This document shows, one piece after another, positions 20,192 through 33,901 of a DNA stretch of 64,000 nt. A program made the translations under genes and the position numbers. This stretch comes from Aeromonas fluvialis (GTDB lineage: Bacteria; Pseudomonadota; Gammaproteobacteria; Enterobacterales; Aeromonadaceae): NCBI RefSeq assembly GCF_000819885.1, contig NZ_CDBO01000052.1, forward strand, positions 103,871 to 167,870, given 5' to 3'. The notes under the pieces are model-generated. The model was given only the letters and a program-made list of their open reading frames with translations. It was not told the origin of the DNA and searched no databases. Numbering within the stretch: position 1 is the first letter of the stretch; each line of letters opens with the position of its first letter.

Positions 20192-21334
20192 TCAGGCGTT
20201 CTTACCGGCGGGCTCGGTGGAGGGCTGGAACTGGTTGATCATCCGCAGCGCCTCCAGCATCCGCTGGTTGAAGCTGGTGAAGCGATCGAGCTGTTGCGGG
20301 TCCTCTTCACCTCTCGCGGCCAGCACGGCCGGGGTCAGCGCCTGTTGCTGGGATGCTGGCAGCAGGCTATCCGCCTGTTTCTGCACCTGATCCAGCTTGG
20401 GCAGGTAGTCGGCAAACGGCTTGATCAGATCCTGCAGGGAGTGCGCCCCCTGATAGGTCTGGCTCAGCTTGACGCTCTGCTTGAGCTTGAGCGAATAGGA
20501 AGCCAGTTGGCTGTCATCCAGTTTCAGCTCGCTCGCCTTATCCAGCAGATCCTCGAAGTTGCCGGAGAAGAAATTCCCCGCCAGCTCGTCGATCCCCTTG
20601 ACCAGCTTGCCGATGGACTCCATCTCGTCGCTGCTGAGATCCCCCTCCAGCGAGAAGCTAAAGCTCTGACTCGACTTGAGGCTGAACTGGCTGCCGCTCT
20701 CGTTGCTCTGGGACTTGCTCTGCCAGCTGTCGTTGAAGCGCAGCACCACCTTGTCGCCATCCTTGGTCTGGATCTCCAGATAGCCCTGCTGGCGGCTGGC
20801 CATCTCGGCCGCCCCCATGTCGGTCGGAGAGACCTTGCCGAAGAACTCCTTCTCGAACTCCTCGAGCCCCTTCTGGATCAGCTTGTAGCTCTGATCGATA
20901 CCGGTCTTGATATCCTTATTGTCGGTGGCCAGATCCCCCAACTGCTGTTTGGCCGCGTTGAAGCCCATGTCGATACCCTTGCGGGCCTGCTCCATCATCC
21001 CGGTCAACTCGTCATCGGACTTGCCATCGGCACGGGCAGCCCCCAGCCGTCCGGTGACGAACTGCAACACGTTGTCGGCCACCGACTGGAAGTCGAACAG
21101 GGTATCCGGCGTGATCTCCTCGGGCTCCTTCATCTTCGGCGCCTGATAGCCCTGGCCGTTGATCTCCAGCGAGAACTGCAGCGCCTGCTGGATCAGTACC
21201 TGCGCCCATTTTGGCGGCTTGTGCAAGGAGACCTCATCCTCGCTCTTGACCTGTTTCGACTCCGCCTGTTGGGGCGATTTGGGAGAAACACCCACTCCCT
21301 TGGGTTGGGCTGCGCCCACGCCTTCGATTTGCAT
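20192..21334 (-). CDS. DUF5610 domain protein
   Basis: 380 residues from ATG 21334, with GGAGG seven bases upstream. It has a charged, low-complexity N-terminus (about 1-40, rich in Q, K and S) and then the DUF5610 region (about 40-160, with QALQFSLEINGQGY and TPDTLFDFQSVADNVLQFV). The C-terminal half is rich in S, L, K and Q and likely helical. There is no signal peptide or membrane span. Function unknown; the domain is found mainly in marine and aquatic gammaproteobacteria. It is transcribed divergently from trmA. Confidence 0.8.
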   Translation of the reverse strand: MQIEGVGAAQPKGVGVSPKSPQQAESKQVKSEDEVSLHKPPKWAQVLIQQALQFSLEINGQGYQAPKMKEPEEITPDTLFDFQSVADNVLQFVTGRLGAARADGKSDDELTGMMEQARKGIDMGFNAAKQQLGDLATDNKDIKTGIDQSYKLIQKGLEEFEKEFFGKVSPTDMGAAEMASRQQGYLEIQTKDGDKVVLRFNDSWQSKSQSNESGSQFSLKSSQSFSFSLEGDLSSDEMESIGKLVKGIDELAGNFFSGNFEDLLDKASELKLDDSQLASYSLKLKQSVKLSQTYQGAHSLQDLIKPFADYLPKLDQVQKQADSLLPASQQQALTPAVLAARGEEDPQQLDRFTSFNQRMLEALRMINQFQPSTEPAGKNA

Positions 21335-21504
21335 AATGTGTCCTCCCACCATGCCTGTAGATCAGCTATCGGCCTGACTGAACACTTCTTGACCACAAAA
21401 TACTGGACAATCTGCCGCTGGCTTTTAAAATCGGGCCCCTTTGGGTGGCCTGTTGCCTTCCCCCGATTTCGACCCGGCCCGGCCGGTGTGCATGTGAGGT
21501 ATTT

Positions 21505-22638
21505 ATGACCCAGTCCCAACAGCCTTCCGCGAACGCGCCGGCGCCTAGAACCGCGGCCGACTATCAGGCCCAACTCGACGAAAAGCGCGCTCGCCTCACC
21601 GAGCTGTTTGCCGACTTCACCCTCCCGGCGCTGGAAGTGCACAGCTCACCGGCAGAGTACTACCGGATGCGCGCCGAATTTCGCATCTGGCACGAAGGGG
21701 ATGACCTCTTCCACTGCATGTATGCCCCGGCAACCAAAGAGATCATCAAGATAGACCACTTCCCCACTGCCAGCCGCCTCATCAACCAGCTGATGCCGCT
21801 GCTGCTGGAGGGGCTGCGCCCGCACCCGGTGCTGCGCCGCAAGCTGTTCCAGATCGACTACCTCTCCACCCAGTCCGGCCAGATCATTGTCAGCCTGCTC
21901 TATCACCGCAAACTGGAGGCCGAATGGCAGCAGGCGGCCGACGCGCTGCAGGCCGATCTGCGCGCCAAGGGGTTCGAGCTGCAATTGATTGGCCGCGCCC
22001 ACAAGCAGAAGATCTGTCTGGGGGATGACTTCGTCATCGAACAGCTCAACGTGGCGGGTCGCCAGCTCATCTACAAGCAGGTGGAGAACAGCTTCACCCA
22101 GCCCAATGCCGCCATCAACGAGCAGATGCTGGCCTGGGCGCTGGATGTGACCAAAGAGAGCGAAGGGGATCTGCTGGAGCTCTATTGCGGCAACGGCAAC
22201 TTCTCCATCGCGCTGGCGCAGAACTTCCGCAAGGTATTGGCGACCGAAATCGCCAAGCCGAGCGTCGACTCCGCCCAGTTCAATATCGCCGCCAACGGCG
22301 TCGATAACCTGATCATCCTGCGCATGTCGGCCGAGGAGTTCACCATGGCGATGCGTGGCGAGCGGGAGTTCAACCGCCTCAAGGGGGTCGACCTCTCCGC
22401 TTACCAGTGCAACACCATCTTCGTCGACCCGCCCCGCGCCGGTCTCGACGATGCCACCGTCAAGCTGGTGCAGGAGTACGACAACATCCTCTACATCTCC
22501 TGCAACCCCGAGACCCTGCAGGCCAACATGGCCGTTCTGGGCGAAACCCACGAGATCGCCCGTTTCGCCCTGTTCGACCAGTTCCCCTGGACCCATCACA
22601 TGGAAGCCGGGGTCTATCTGCGCCGCAAGGCGGGTTGA
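21505..22638 (+). CDS. trmA: tRNA (uracil-54-C5)-methyltransferase
   Basis: 377 residues (E. coli TrmA 366). It makes the m5U54 (T-loop ribothymidine) of tRNA using SAM. The SAM-binding motif is [15 protein letters not shown]; the catalytic Cys is in ISCNPETL and a conserved Asp in [10 protein letters not shown]. The substrate-binding N-part has [12 protein letters not shown]. The ATG at 21505 is chosen because the preceding 20 codons do not resemble TrmA. Confidence 0.96.
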   Translation: MTQSQQPSANAPAPRTAADYQAQLDEKRARLTELFADFTLPALEVHSSPAEYYRMRAEFRIWHEGDDLFHCMYAPATKEIIKIDHFPTASRLINQLMPLLLEGLRPHPVLRRKLFQIDYLSTQSGQIIVSLLYHRKLEAEWQQAADALQADLRAKGFELQLIGRAHKQKICLGDDFVIEQLNVAGRQLIYKQVENSFTQPNAAINEQMLAWALDVTKESEGDLLELYCGNGNFSIALAQNFRKVLATEIAKPSVDSAQFNIAANGVDNLIILRMSAEEFTMAMRGEREFNRLKGVDLSAYQCNTIFVDPPRAGLDDATVKLVQEYDNILYISCNPETLQANMAVLGETHEIARFALFDQFPWTHHMEAGVYLRRKAG

Positions 22639-22657
22639 TTCAAGCTGATGGAAAACA

Positions 22658-22683
22658 AAAACAGGGCCGCATGGCCCTGTTTT
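22658..22683. terminator. Bidirectional terminator between trmA and the chemoreceptor gene
   Basis: 11-bp stem AAAACAGGGCC / GGCCCTGTTTT with loop GCAT, between two convergent genes. Confidence 0.9.
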
Positions 22684-22704
22684 GTTATTGGCTGAACACA
22701 GGTC

Positions 22705-24438
22705 TCACTCCAGCCGGAAGTGGCCCACGATCTCCCGCAGCCGGTCGTAGGTCTGTCCCATCGCCGCAGAACTGGCGACCGTCGCTTCGCCATTGTGGGT
22801 CAGCTGGCGGATCACCTCGGCGATGGCGCTCATGTTGCGATTGATCTCTTCGGCCACTGCGCTCTGCTGCTCCGCCGCCGTGGCGATATGGCTAATAAGA
22901 TCGTTGATCTCCACAACTTCTCCCGCCATCAGGTCCAGCGACTCGTTGACCCTGGTGGTGTTCTCGGCCGCGCTTTGACAGCTCTGCTTGGTGTTGCCCA
23001 TGGCATCCACCACGGTCCGGGTCCCCTGCTGCAGGCTGGCCAGCATGGTCTGGATCTCGGCGGTGCTCTTCTGGGTGCGGGCAGCGAGGGAACGCACCTC
23101 GTCCGCCACCACCGCAAAACCGCGCCCCTGCTCCCCGGCGCGGGCCGCCTCGATGGCGGCGTTGAGGGCCAGCAGGTTGGTCTGCTCGGCAATGCTGCCG
23201 ATCACCCCGAGCACGGAGCCAATCTGCTGCACATCCTGCTGCATCGCCTCGATAGAACGGGCGGTCTCCTCTATCTCGTCCACCAGCGCCATCACGCTGG
23301 CCATCGCCTGATCCACCACCTGACGGGATTGGCTCGCCAGCTGCTGGCTCTGACCGGTAAGCTGGGCGGTGCTGGCCGCACTCTCCGAGACGGAGACTGC
23401 GGTGCGGCTCATCTCGTTGATGGCGGTCACCACCTGTTCGGTCTCGCGCACATGGTCCGCCAGCAGGGACTGGGCGGCGCCGGTCTGACTGGCCAACCCC
23501 TCGATGCCGCTGTTGAGCTGGCCGCTCGCCTGCCGCACCTCCCCCATCATCTCCTGCAGCCGCTCGATAAAGCGGTTGATGCCGGCCGAGATCTGGCCAA
23601 GGTCATCCTTGCTGGTCACCGCCAACCGGCGGGTGAGATCGCCGCTGCCGCGAGAGAGCTCCAGCACCAGATCCCGCAGCGAAAGGATGGGGCGATAAGC
23701 CACATTGAGCGCCAGCATCGCCAGTACCATTACCACGATCGCCACGCCAAGCAGCGCCATGATGATCTGGCCGTTGAGCGCCCGGGTCATGGTGCGGATG
23801 TAGTCGAGATCGATGTAGCCGGTCAGGGTCCAGCTGCTGCCGCGAATATCCAGCTGATTGGGGCGCGCTTCGCTCTCCCCTTGCGGCTTGCTGTCATAGA
23901 GGCTATTGCCCTGACTGTCGGCCAGCGAGAAGTAGCGACCGTCGCCGCTCATCGTCTCCAGCAGGCTTTTGAACTCGCTCATATCGAGGTAGTAGAGGTA
24001 AGCGGAATCGGCGCCGCGCGGCACCAGAATGGTGATGACCGGCTTGCCATCCACCTGTTGCAGCGGGCTAACGGTGATCTGGTTGTTGGCAGCGGGGATC
24101 AGCTTGCGCAGCGCATCGACCTTGGCGCTGTCGTTGATGACGCCGCTCACGTCGAACGCCATGTCGCCGATCACTTTGACGATATTGTGAAAGCCGGTCT
24201 CTTGCAGGGTCTTCTTAACGTTGGTCACTCCGAAGTTGAGGTTGGCGGCCAACAGGATCTTTTGATTGATGTCGCTGGCCAGCTTCTCTTTGACCAGGGT
24301 GATCTGTTCGTTGATGTTATGGGTAGCCTGAGTGCGAATGTAGCCACTGATGAAGTGGTTGACGCTGAGCCAGGCAGTGCCGATGGTGACCAGAATGGCC
24401 AGCAATAACAGAACGTAAATCTTGACCTTGAATGGCAT
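22705..24438 (-). CDS. Methyl-accepting chemotaxis protein adjacent to the mgl operon
   Basis: 577 residues from ATG 24438. TM1 is at about residues 5-27, followed by a large periplasmic sensor (about 30-250, Cache-like, with [13 protein letters not shown] strands such as '[19 protein letters not shown]'). TM2 lies at about 255-280, then a HAMP domain and the signalling hairpin with the invariant tip [20 protein letters not shown]. It lies 51 bases after mglC in the same direction, across a hairpin. In E. coli, MglB delivers galactose/glucose signals to the chemoreceptor Trg; a related partnership is inferred here from position only. Confidence 0.92.
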   Translation of the reverse strand: MPFKVKIYVLLLLAILVTIGTAWLSVNHFISGYIRTQATHNINEQITLVKEKLASDINQKILLAANLNFGVTNVKKTLQETGFHNIVKVIGDMAFDVSGVINDSAKVDALRKLIPAANNQITVSPLQQVDGKPVITILVPRGADSAYLYYLDMSEFKSLLETMSGDGRYFSLADSQGNSLYDSKPQGESEARPNQLDIRGSSWTLTGYIDLDYIRTMTRALNGQIIMALLGVAIVVMVLAMLALNVAYRPILSLRDLVLELSRGSGDLTRRLAVTSKDDLGQISAGINRFIERLQEMMGEVRQASGQLNSGIEGLASQTGAAQSLLADHVRETEQVVTAINEMSRTAVSVSESAASTAQLTGQSQQLASQSRQVVDQAMASVMALVDEIEETARSIEAMQQDVQQIGSVLGVIGSIAEQTNLLALNAAIEAARAGEQGRGFAVVADEVRSLAARTQKSTAEIQTMLASLQQGTRTVVDAMGNTKQSCQSAAENTTRVNESLDLMAGEVVEINDLISHIATAAEQQSAVAEEINRNMSAIAEVIRQLTHNGEATVASSAAMGQTYDRLREIVGHFRLE

Positions 24439-24455
24439 GGGATCCCTCCAGAAGA

Positions 24456-24478
24456 GAGGGCTGGCACAGCCAACCCTC
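24456..24478 (-). terminator. Hairpin after mglC
   Basis: 10-bp stem GAGGGTTGGC / GCCAGCCCTC (one G-T pair, read on the minus strand) with a 3-base loop, between mglC and the chemoreceptor gene. The tail TCTTCTGG is only weakly T-rich, so read-through into the chemoreceptor gene is possible. Confidence 0.6.
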
Positions 24479-24489
24479 TTTGCCAATCG

Positions 24490-25500
24490 TTATTTCTTCT
24501 TGGCGTACTTCATGGAGTCCAGGGCCACCGCCAGAATGATGATGCCGCCCTTGATGATGAACTGCCAGTAAGGGCTGACGCCGATATAGGTCAAACCATA
24601 GTTGATCAGGGTGAAAATGAGTACGCCGGTGATCACACCCGCAACAGTCCCCACCCCGCCAGCAAACGACACGCCGCCCACCACGCAGGCCGCGATGGCG
24701 TCGAGCTCGTACATGAAGCCAAGGTTGTTGGTGGCGCTACCGACCCGGCCCGCTTCCAGCATGCCGCCGAAGGCGTAGAAGACCCCTGCCAGCGCATAGA
24801 TCATCACCAGATTGACCGCCACGTTGACGCCGGAAACCTTGGCCGCCTCGGGGTTGCCGCCGATGGCGAAGATGTTTTTGCCAAAGCGGGTCTTGTTCCA
24901 CAGTACCCAGACAAAGACGCTGGCGATGGCCGCATAGAAGGTGAGGTACGATAGTTTGAACCCTCCGATCCGGATAAACCCTTGGGCAAAGCTGGAGAAG
25001 CGGGGGTCAAACCCGGCCACCGGCGAGGCCCCTACCGAGTCAAAGTAGAGGGAGTTGATGCCGTAGACGATGATCATGGTGCCCAGAGTGGTAATGAACG
25101 GGGTCACGTTCAGGTAGGCCACAATCAGACCGTTGACCAGACCGATCAGGGCACCCACGGCACACACCAGCAGGATCACCACCGGAATGGGCACCTCCCC
25201 CAGGGTCGGGAACACCTTGTTGACGTTGGTCAGCGCCTGCAACATGGTCGCCGCAATCAACGCAGCCAGACCGACCTGACGACCAGCCGAGAGATCCGTC
25301 CCCTGGGTGATGATGATGCCCGCCACCCCCAGCGCGATGATGACCCGCACCGAGGACTGGGTCAGGATGTTGCTGAAGTTGGTGAGGCTCAGGAAGGACG
25401 GCTCCTGGATCACGATGACCATGAGCAGCACCAGCAGCACCAGGTAGATGGCGTTTTCCTTGAGCGCCTGCATCAGATTGAAATTTTTAGCCGACTCCAT
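24490..25500 (-). CDS. mglC: Galactose/methylgalactoside ABC transporter permease
   Basis: 336 residues from ATG 25500 (E. coli MglC 336); the longer frame upstream overlaps mglA and is not used. About ten membrane spans and the permease block 'GVAGIIITQGTDLSAGRQVG' broken across helix ends are typical of the RbsC/MglC family. It forms the homodimeric channel for beta-galactosides and galactose with MglA and MglB. It is the last gene of mglBAC. Confidence 0.95.
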   Translation of the reverse strand: MESAKNFNLMQALKENAIYLVLLVLLMVIVIQEPSFLSLTNFSNILTQSSVRVIIALGVAGIIITQGTDLSAGRQVGLAALIAATMLQALTNVNKVFPTLGEVPIPVVILLVCAVGALIGLVNGLIVAYLNVTPFITTLGTMIIVYGINSLYFDSVGASPVAGFDPRFSSFAQGFIRIGGFKLSYLTFYAAIASVFVWVLWNKTRFGKNIFAIGGNPEAAKVSGVNVAVNLVMIYALAGVFYAFGGMLEAGRVGSATNNLGFMYELDAIAACVVGGVSFAGGVGTVAGVITGVLIFTLINYGLTYIGVSPYWQFIIKGGIIILAVALDSMKYAKKK

Positions 25501-25516
25501 AAATGTCTTCCTGTCT

Positions 25517-27037
25517 CTAGAGGTACAGAGATGCCAGGCGCAGTATCTCGCTCTGGTCAGTTTCTTTGGTATTGACGATCCCGGCGACCCGGCCATTGCT
25601 CATCACCATGATGCGGTCGGTGATCCCCAGCAATTCCGGCATCTCTGACGAGATGATGATGATCCCTTTGTCCTTCTTCGCCAGCTCCAGGATGAGCTGG
25701 TAGATCTCGAACTTGGCCCCCACGTCGATGCCGCGGGTGGGCTCGTCGAGCATCAGGATCTCCGGCTGGGTCAGCAGCCAGCGGCCGATGATCACCTTCT
25801 GCTGGTTGCCCCCGGAGAGGGAACCGATCTGGGTCTGCTGGGTCGGCGTCTTGACCCGCATGGAGTCGATGACCCACTGGGTATCGCTCTTCATCTTGTT
25901 GTCGCTGAGCAGCCCCATGGAGCCCTTGTAGCTGTCCATGTTGGCGATCAGGGAGTTGAAGGCGATATCGAGCCGGGAGTAGATACCGGTGGAGCGGCGC
26001 TCCTCGGTCACCAGCGCAAAGCCGTTGCGGATCGCTTCGTGGGCGTTGTGGTTGGCCACCTCTTTGCCGTGCAGCTTGATGCTGCCCTGACTGCGATCGC
26101 GAATACCGAACAGGGTCTCGACGATATCGGTGCGCTTGGCCCCCACCAGTCCGGCGATGCCAAGGATCTCCCCCTTGTGCAGGTTGAAGGTCACATCCTG
26201 AATGGAGGGCTGGTTCTTCGCCGTCAGGTGTTCGATCTCGAGGATCACCTCTTTAGGCTGGTTGGTTTTTTCCGGGAAGCGCTGGGTCAGTTCACGGCCG
26301 ACCATCATGCCGATGATCTGATCCATAGTCATGCCCTTGAGCGGCTGGGTTGCCACCCACTGGCCATCCCGCAATATGGTGATCTCGTCACAGAGCTGGA
26401 AGATCTCCTCCATCTTGTGAGAGATGTAGACAATGCCGCACCCCTTCTCCTTCAACTTGTTGATGATCTTGAAGAGGTGGTTCACCTCTTTCTCGGTCAG
26501 GGAGGAGGTGGGTTCGTCCATGATGACGATCTTGGCATCGTAGGAGAACGCCTTGGCGATCTCGATCATCTGCATCTGGGAGACCGACAGGGTCGCGACC
26601 TTCACTTTGGGGTCGATGTCGATGTCCAGCTCATCGAAGATGCGCTTGGTGTCGTCATACATCTTGCCGTGGTCGATAAACCACCCCTTGGTGGGGTAGC
26701 GGCCGAGCCACATGTTGTCCATCACGGTACGCTGCAACACCAGGTTGAGCTCCTGATGCACCATGGAGACGCCATTCTCCAGCGCCTCTTTGGAGGAGGT
26801 GAAGTTGATCTCCTGCCCCTTGAAGAAGATCTTGCCCTGATCCTTCTCGTAAATGCCGAACAGGCACTTGAGCAGGGTGGATTTTCCCGCTCCGTTCTCG
26901 CCCATCAACGCATGCACAGAATGAGGACGGACCCGTAAATTGACATTATCGAGTGCCTTGACGCCGGGAAAGCTCTTACTGACGTCAATCATCTCCAACA
27001 GCCATTCTGATTGTTGCTGTGTTGTCATATCAGCCAT
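25517..27037 (-). CDS. mglA: Galactose/methylgalactoside ABC transporter ATPase
   Basis: About 506 residues with two fused ABC domains. Domain 1 has Walker [10 protein letters not shown] and Walker [11 protein letters not shown] with signature LSVSQMQ. Domain 2 has the degenerate P-loop GLVGAKRTD and signature LSGGNQQK, as in E. coli MglA. Starts at 27037 (MADMTT) or 27028 (MTTQQQ) are both possible; neither has a strong ribosome site. It lies between mglB, across a strong hairpin, and mglC. Confidence 0.95.
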   Translation of the reverse strand: MADMTTQQQSEWLLEMIDVSKSFPGVKALDNVNLRVRPHSVHALMGENGAGKSTLLKCLFGIYEKDQGKIFFKGQEINFTSSKEALENGVSMVHQELNLVLQRTVMDNMWLGRYPTKGWFIDHGKMYDDTKRIFDELDIDIDPKVKVATLSVSQMQMIEIAKAFSYDAKIVIMDEPTSSLTEKEVNHLFKIINKLKEKGCGIVYISHKMEEIFQLCDEITILRDGQWVATQPLKGMTMDQIIGMMVGRELTQRFPEKTNQPKEVILEIEHLTAKNQPSIQDVTFNLHKGEILGIAGLVGAKRTDIVETLFGIRDRSQGSIKLHGKEVANHNAHEAIRNGFALVTEERRSTGIYSRLDIAFNSLIANMDSYKGSMGLLSDNKMKSDTQWVIDSMRVKTPTQQTQIGSLSGGNQQKVIIGRWLLTQPEILMLDEPTRGIDVGAKFEIYQLILELAKKDKGIIIISSEMPELLGITDRIMVMSNGRVAGIVNTKETDQSEILRLASLYL

Positions 27038-27054
27038 CACATCTGGTTGAAAAA

Positions 27055-27079
27055 AGGGCAAGGGGATCTCCCTTGCCCT
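27055..27079 (-). terminator. Hairpin between mglB and mglA
   Basis: Perfect 10-bp stem AGGGCAAGGG / CCCTTGCCCT with a 5-base loop. This position after a binding-protein gene usually limits transcription of, or stabilises mRNA upstream of, the transporter genes, giving excess binding protein. A short T run follows on the minus strand. Confidence 0.75.
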
Positions 27080-27090
27080 GGAGGAGGGAA

Positions 27091-28077
27091 TTACTCGAAT
27101 TGGGACAGGTTGTCTTTATCCACACCGACGTAGGCAACACGTACTACCTTGTCGACGATATTCCACTGGGTACCTTCACCGGCCGGTTTGCCTTCAGCCA
27201 GGTTCTTGGTCAGCTCGAAGGTGGCTTTGGCCTGGTTGGCCGCATCGTTCAGCACGGTACCCGCCATGGCACCGCTCTTGACCATGGCCAGCGCTTCCGG
27301 CAGCGCATCGACGCCGAACACCGGAATGGCAGTCTTGCCCTGGGCTTTCAGTGACTCGACTGCGCCCATTGCCATGCCATCGTTGTTGGCGATGACCACT
27401 TCGATCTTGTTGGCGTTGGGGCCGGAGATCCAGGCATCCATCTTGTCTTTCGCCATGGCGGTATCCCACATACCAGTATCCATGTGCAGTTGCTCGGTCT
27501 TGACGCCGCCATCGTTCAGGGTCTTGACCACGTAGGAGGTACGCGCTTCGGCGTCCGGGTGGCCCGGCTCCCCTTTCAGCAACACGAACTGGATCACGCC
27601 ATCCTTATTCAGATCCCACTCCGGATGGGCTTTCCAGTGTTTGGCAATCAGCTGACCCTGGATGATCCCTGACTCCTTGGAGTCGGTACCCACGTAGTAG
27701 GCCTTGTCATAGCTGGCCAGATCGGTAGCGCTCGGCTCCTTGTTGTAGAAGACCACCGGGATATCTTCGCCACGGGCTTTCTCAATCACCACCGGCGCCG
27801 CAGCCGGGTCAACCAGGTTGATGGCCAGCGCCTTCACCCCTTTGGCCAGCAGCACGTCGATCTGGTCGTTCTGCTTGGACTGGTCGTTCTGGGAGTCGTT
27901 CATCAGCAGCTCCACACCCGGAGTGGCTGCCGCCTCCTTCTCGATGGCCTTGCGCACGACCGCCATGAAGTTGTCGTCATATTTGTAGACAGTTACCCCG
28001 ATACGGGTGTCAGCCTGGGCATTGGCTCCAGCCATCATGCCCATCAGCAGGGCGGCAACTGTGGTCAGTTTTTTCAT
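27091..28077 (-). CDS. mglB: Galactose/glucose-binding periplasmic protein
   Basis: 328 residues from ATG 28077, with a signal peptide ending ANAQA. The mature chain begins [16 protein letters not shown]. It holds the periplasmic-binding-protein 1/4 core, the calcium-loop region DLNKDGVIQ as in E. coli GGBP, and [16 protein letters not shown]. It binds D-galactose and D-glucose for MglAC and is likely a chemotaxis ligand carrier. First gene of mglBAC, behind a GalR-type operator at 28190-28205. Confidence 0.96.
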   Translation of the reverse strand: MKKLTTVAALLMGMMAGANAQADTRIGVTVYKYDDNFMAVVRKAIEKEAAATPGVELLMNDSQNDQSKQNDQIDVLLAKGVKALAINLVDPAAAPVVIEKARGEDIPVVFYNKEPSATDLASYDKAYYVGTDSKESGIIQGQLIAKHWKAHPEWDLNKDGVIQFVLLKGEPGHPDAEARTSYVVKTLNDGGVKTEQLHMDTGMWDTAMAKDKMDAWISGPNANKIEVVIANNDGMAMGAVESLKAQGKTAIPVFGVDALPEALAMVKSGAMAGTVLNDAANQAKATFELTKNLAEGKPAGEGTQWNIVDKVVRVAYVGVDKDNLSQFE

Positions 28078-28171
28078 TGTGTGTGCTCCGATGTATCTAT
28101 CTGTTTGTTTGTAGGGTGGCGAGCAATTGAGCAAGCGCCAGTCAATGTAATCAGTTTGTTGTCATTTCTTC

Positions 28172-28187
28172 TGTGATCATGACGACA
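28172..28187 (-). promoter_or_regulatory. Possible CRP site upstream of mglB
   Basis: TGTGATCATGACGACA has a perfect TGTGA half-site and a degraded second half (CGACA for TCACA). It lies between the GalR-type operator and mglB, the E. coli mgl arrangement. Confidence 0.4.
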
Positions 28188-28189
28188 AA

Positions 28190-28205
28190 ATGAAAACGAT
28201 TACAC
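28190..28205 (-). promoter_or_regulatory. GalR/GalS-type operator upstream of mglB
   Basis: GTGTAATCGTTTTCAT on the minus strand, matching the GalR/S consensus GTGKAANCGNTTNCAC except for the last base. It matches the operators at 31508 and 32732 in 14 or 15 of 16 bases. The rest of 28078-28368 holds no gene. Confidence 0.8.
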
Positions 28206-28368
28206 TCTGTTACATTGAAACTTTATTTTTATTTTTCAGGTGCATATAGACGAAAACCAGTTTTAAGACTCAATCTTTACCATGGCGTTGAGGCTAGTCG
28301 TTACTGGTCTGTTGTCAAAACGGTACGCTGGCTCGACAGTCGCCTCAACCGCGGGCTTAACCGCTGGC

Positions 28369-31428
<3,060 letters not shown>

Positions 31429-31507
31429 TCACTCTCTCCCTGCTGATTGGAAAACGTATTCAGTCTAGAGAAGTATGACGCAGGGAACGGCGATCTCGCT
31501 CACACGC

Positions 31508-31523
31508 ATGTAAACGATTACAC
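31508..31523 (-). promoter_or_regulatory. GalR/GalS-type operator upstream of lacZ
   Basis: GTGTAATCGTTTACAT on the minus strand, 15 of 16 bases identical to the perfect palindrome at 32732. It lies about 80 bases upstream of the lacZ ATG, in a 189-base AT-rich gap. This places lacZ under the neighbouring LacI-family regulator. Confidence 0.8.
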
Positions 31524-31617
31524 TGATTTTGTTAAGTAAAGCGGAGTAAAAATAATTAAAAATAGGTAAAACAATAACAATGCAAGAAAGGGCCCCGAAC
31601 AGGACCGTAAAAGGGGG

Positions 31618-32625
31618 CTATCCAGCCCGAACCGGTGCAACCGAGTGGCGATTGATCAGGGTGGGGGTATAGATACGGCTCTGGGTCGCGTCACTCTCCC
31701 CCGCCGCCAGCTGAATGGCCAGCTTGGCCGCCTGGGCCGCCATCAACTCGATGGGATAGCGCATGGTAGAGAGCTTGGGCCTCAGGTATCTGGCATAGAT
31801 GATGTCATCGAAGCCCACCACCGAGACCTCCTCCGGCACTCGCAAGCCGTTGTCCGCCAGCACAGAGATGGCGCCAGCCGCCATGGCATCGTTATAGGCA
31901 ACCACCGCGGTCACCTTGAGCCCCTTGGCCAGCAGGTTGAGCATGGCGCGCTCGCCCCCCTCCTCGTTCGGCGTTCCGCTCTCGATAAGCTCGGGATCGG
32001 CTGCCAGACCCGCCTCCATCAGCCCATCCTGATAACCCTGCAGACGCAAGGTGGCATCCTCGATGGCGTGATCCGAGCTGATGAAGGCGATATGGCGGTG
32101 GCCCAGCTCGATCAGATGGCGGGTCGCCGTGGCGGCACCCAACCGGTTGTTGAGGGCGATGCAGCGCCCCCTGAGGGCCGGAATATCGCGGTTGATCAGC
32201 ACCATACCGGGCACCCGCATGGCGTAGTCGCACAGTTCCCCGTCGCTCAGCGCCTTGCTGTGCACCACCAGCGCCTCGCAACGCTTGCCGATCAGCAGCT
32301 CGATCGCTTCACGCTCCTGACGCGCCTTGTGAAAACCGTTACCCATCAGCAGGTGGAGGTTCTGCTCGACGGCGATGCCGGAGACCCCCTTCACCAGTGC
32401 ACCGAAGAAGGGATCCGCCACGTCACCGACCACCACCCCCATGGTGTCACAGGTCTGGCTGACCAGTGCCCGCGCGTTGGCGTTGGGGGTGTAGCCCAAC
32501 TCGGCCATGGCCTTCTGCACCACCTCGCGAGACGCGGCGCTGGCCTTGGGGGAGTTGTTCATCACCCGTGAAACCGTTGCCACCGACACATTGGCCAAAC
32601 GGGCGACATCCTTGATGGTGCTCAT
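31618..32625 (-). CDS. LacI-family regulator of galactose genes (GalR/GalS-like)
   Basis: 335 residues from ATG 32625; the frame extends upstream but the family start is MSTIKDVARLANVSVATVSRV broken after the helix-turn-helix. The DNA-binding domain spans 1-60 with the hinge-helix region NANARALVSQ. The effector domain contains 'NRDIPALRGRCIALNN', YNDAMAAGAISVL and GFDDIIYARYLRP. It is similar in length and blocks to GalS/GalR. The palindromic operator in the divergent region to galE suggests it represses itself and galETKM. Inducer is probably galactose, by analogy. Confidence 0.88.
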   Translation of the reverse strand: MSTIKDVARLANVSVATVSRVMNNSPKASAASREVVQKAMAELGYTPNANARALVSQTCDTMGVVVGDVADPFFGALVKGVSGIAVEQNLHLLMGNGFHKARQEREAIELLIGKRCEALVVHSKALSDGELCDYAMRVPGMVLINRDIPALRGRCIALNNRLGAATATRHLIELGHRHIAFISSDHAIEDATLRLQGYQDGLMEAGLAADPELIESGTPNEEGGERAMLNLLAKGLKVTAVVAYNDAMAAGAISVLADNGLRVPEEVSVVGFDDIIYARYLRPKLSTMRYPIELMAAQAAKLAIQLAAGESDATQSRIYTPTLINRHSVAPVRAG

Positions 32626-32731
32626 GCTGTTTTCACTTCTTTCACTGTGCAATAGAGCGCCATTATACCCAGCAAACCCATTGAAAACAGGGGTGAAACG
32701 CATATCTGCCTTCAGGATGATCACAAAAACA

Positions 32732-32747
32732 GTGTAATCGTTTACAC
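32732..32747. promoter_or_regulatory. Perfect palindromic GalR/GalS-type operator between the regulator and galE
   Basis: GTGTAATCGTTTACAC, the centre of an 18-base palindrome (AGTGTAA..TTACACT), in the 202-base divergent region. A TGATCACA element, a possible CRP half-site, lies immediately to its left. It probably controls both directions. Confidence 0.85.
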
Positions 32748-32827
32748 TGTTTTGCAAGCAAGCTCACAGTTTGGTCGCCACACCCTCGGCTAGACTCCTT
32801 CCAGACACTTTTTCAGTGGAGAGCAAG

Positions 32828-33841
32828 ATGAAGGTTCTGGTCACCGGCGGTTGCGGATATATCGGCAGCCACACCTGTCTGGCCCTGCAAGCGGCAGGCA
32901 TGAATCCCGTGGTGGTCGACAACCTCGGCAACAGCAAGCGCAGCGTGCTGGCCCGAGTCGCCGCCATCAGCGGCCAGCAACCCCTTTTCTATCAAGGGGA
33001 TATTCGCGATGCGGCCCTGCTTGACCGGATCTTCGCCGAACAGCAGATCGATGCTGTGATCCACTTTGCCGCCCTCAAAGCGGTCGGTGAATCGACCCGC
33101 ATTCCACTGGATTATTACGAGAACAACCTCGGCGGTACCCTCACCCTGCTGCAGGCGATGAAGCGGGCCGGCGTGCACAATCTGGTGTTCAGCTCCTCGG
33201 CCACCGTCTACGGCGATCCCGCCAGCCTGCCGATCCGCGAGGATTTCCCCCGCAGCGCCACCAACCCCTACGGGCGATCCAAGCTGATCATCGAGGAGAT
33301 CCTCGAAGATCTGCTGCTGGCCGAGCCCCACTGGAGCATGACCCTGCTGCGCTACTTCAATCCGGTCGGTGCCCACGACTCGGGCACCATGGGTGAAGAC
33401 CCGCAGGGGATCCCCAACAATCTCATGCCATTTTTGACCCAGGTGGCCATCGGCCGTCGCGACTGCTTGTCTGTCTTTGGAAACGATTACCCCACCCCGG
33501 ACGGCACCGGTGTGCGCGACTACATCCACGTGATGGATCTCGCCGAGGGGCACGTCAAGGCGCTGCAACACTGCGCCAGCAAGGGTGGCGTGCACACCTA
33601 CAACCTGGGCACAGGTCAGGGCCAAAGCGTGTTGCAGCTGGTCGCCGCCTTCTCCGCCGCCTGTGGCAAGCCGCTGCCATTTCGCATCGAACCGCGCCGC
33701 CCGGGCGACATCGCCGCCTGCTGGGCCGATCCGGCCAAGGCGCAGCGTGAGCTGGGCTGGCAGGCGGCCCGGGACATAGACGCCATGTGCGCCGACAGCT
33801 GGCGCTGGCAATCCGCCAACCCGAACGGTTACGAGGAGTAG
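32828..33841 (+). CDS. galE: UDP-glucose 4-epimerase
   Basis: 337 residues from ATG 32828 with GGAGAGCA just upstream. Extended SDR: NAD-binding GGCGYIGSHT near the N-terminus, SSSATVYGD, and catalytic Tyr-Lys in NPYGRSK. It interconverts UDP-galactose and UDP-glucose. First gene of galETKM, behind the palindromic GalR-type operator. Confidence 0.97.
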   Translation: MKVLVTGGCGYIGSHTCLALQAAGMNPVVVDNLGNSKRSVLARVAAISGQQPLFYQGDIRDAALLDRIFAEQQIDAVIHFAALKAVGESTRIPLDYYENNLGGTLTLLQAMKRAGVHNLVFSSSATVYGDPASLPIREDFPRSATNPYGRSKLIIEEILEDLLLAEPHWSMTLLRYFNPVGAHDSGTMGEDPQGIPNNLMPFLTQVAIGRRDCLSVFGNDYPTPDGTGVRDYIHVMDLAEGHVKALQHCASKGGVHTYNLGTGQGQSVLQLVAAFSAACGKPLPFRIEPRRPGDIAACWADPAKAQRELGWQAARDIDAMCADSWRWQSANPNGYEE

Positions 33842-33901
33842 GCCTGCCTGCTCCCCGTTAGTAAACGACTCTATTTTTCAATACCTTATTCAGGAGAGAT
33901 G

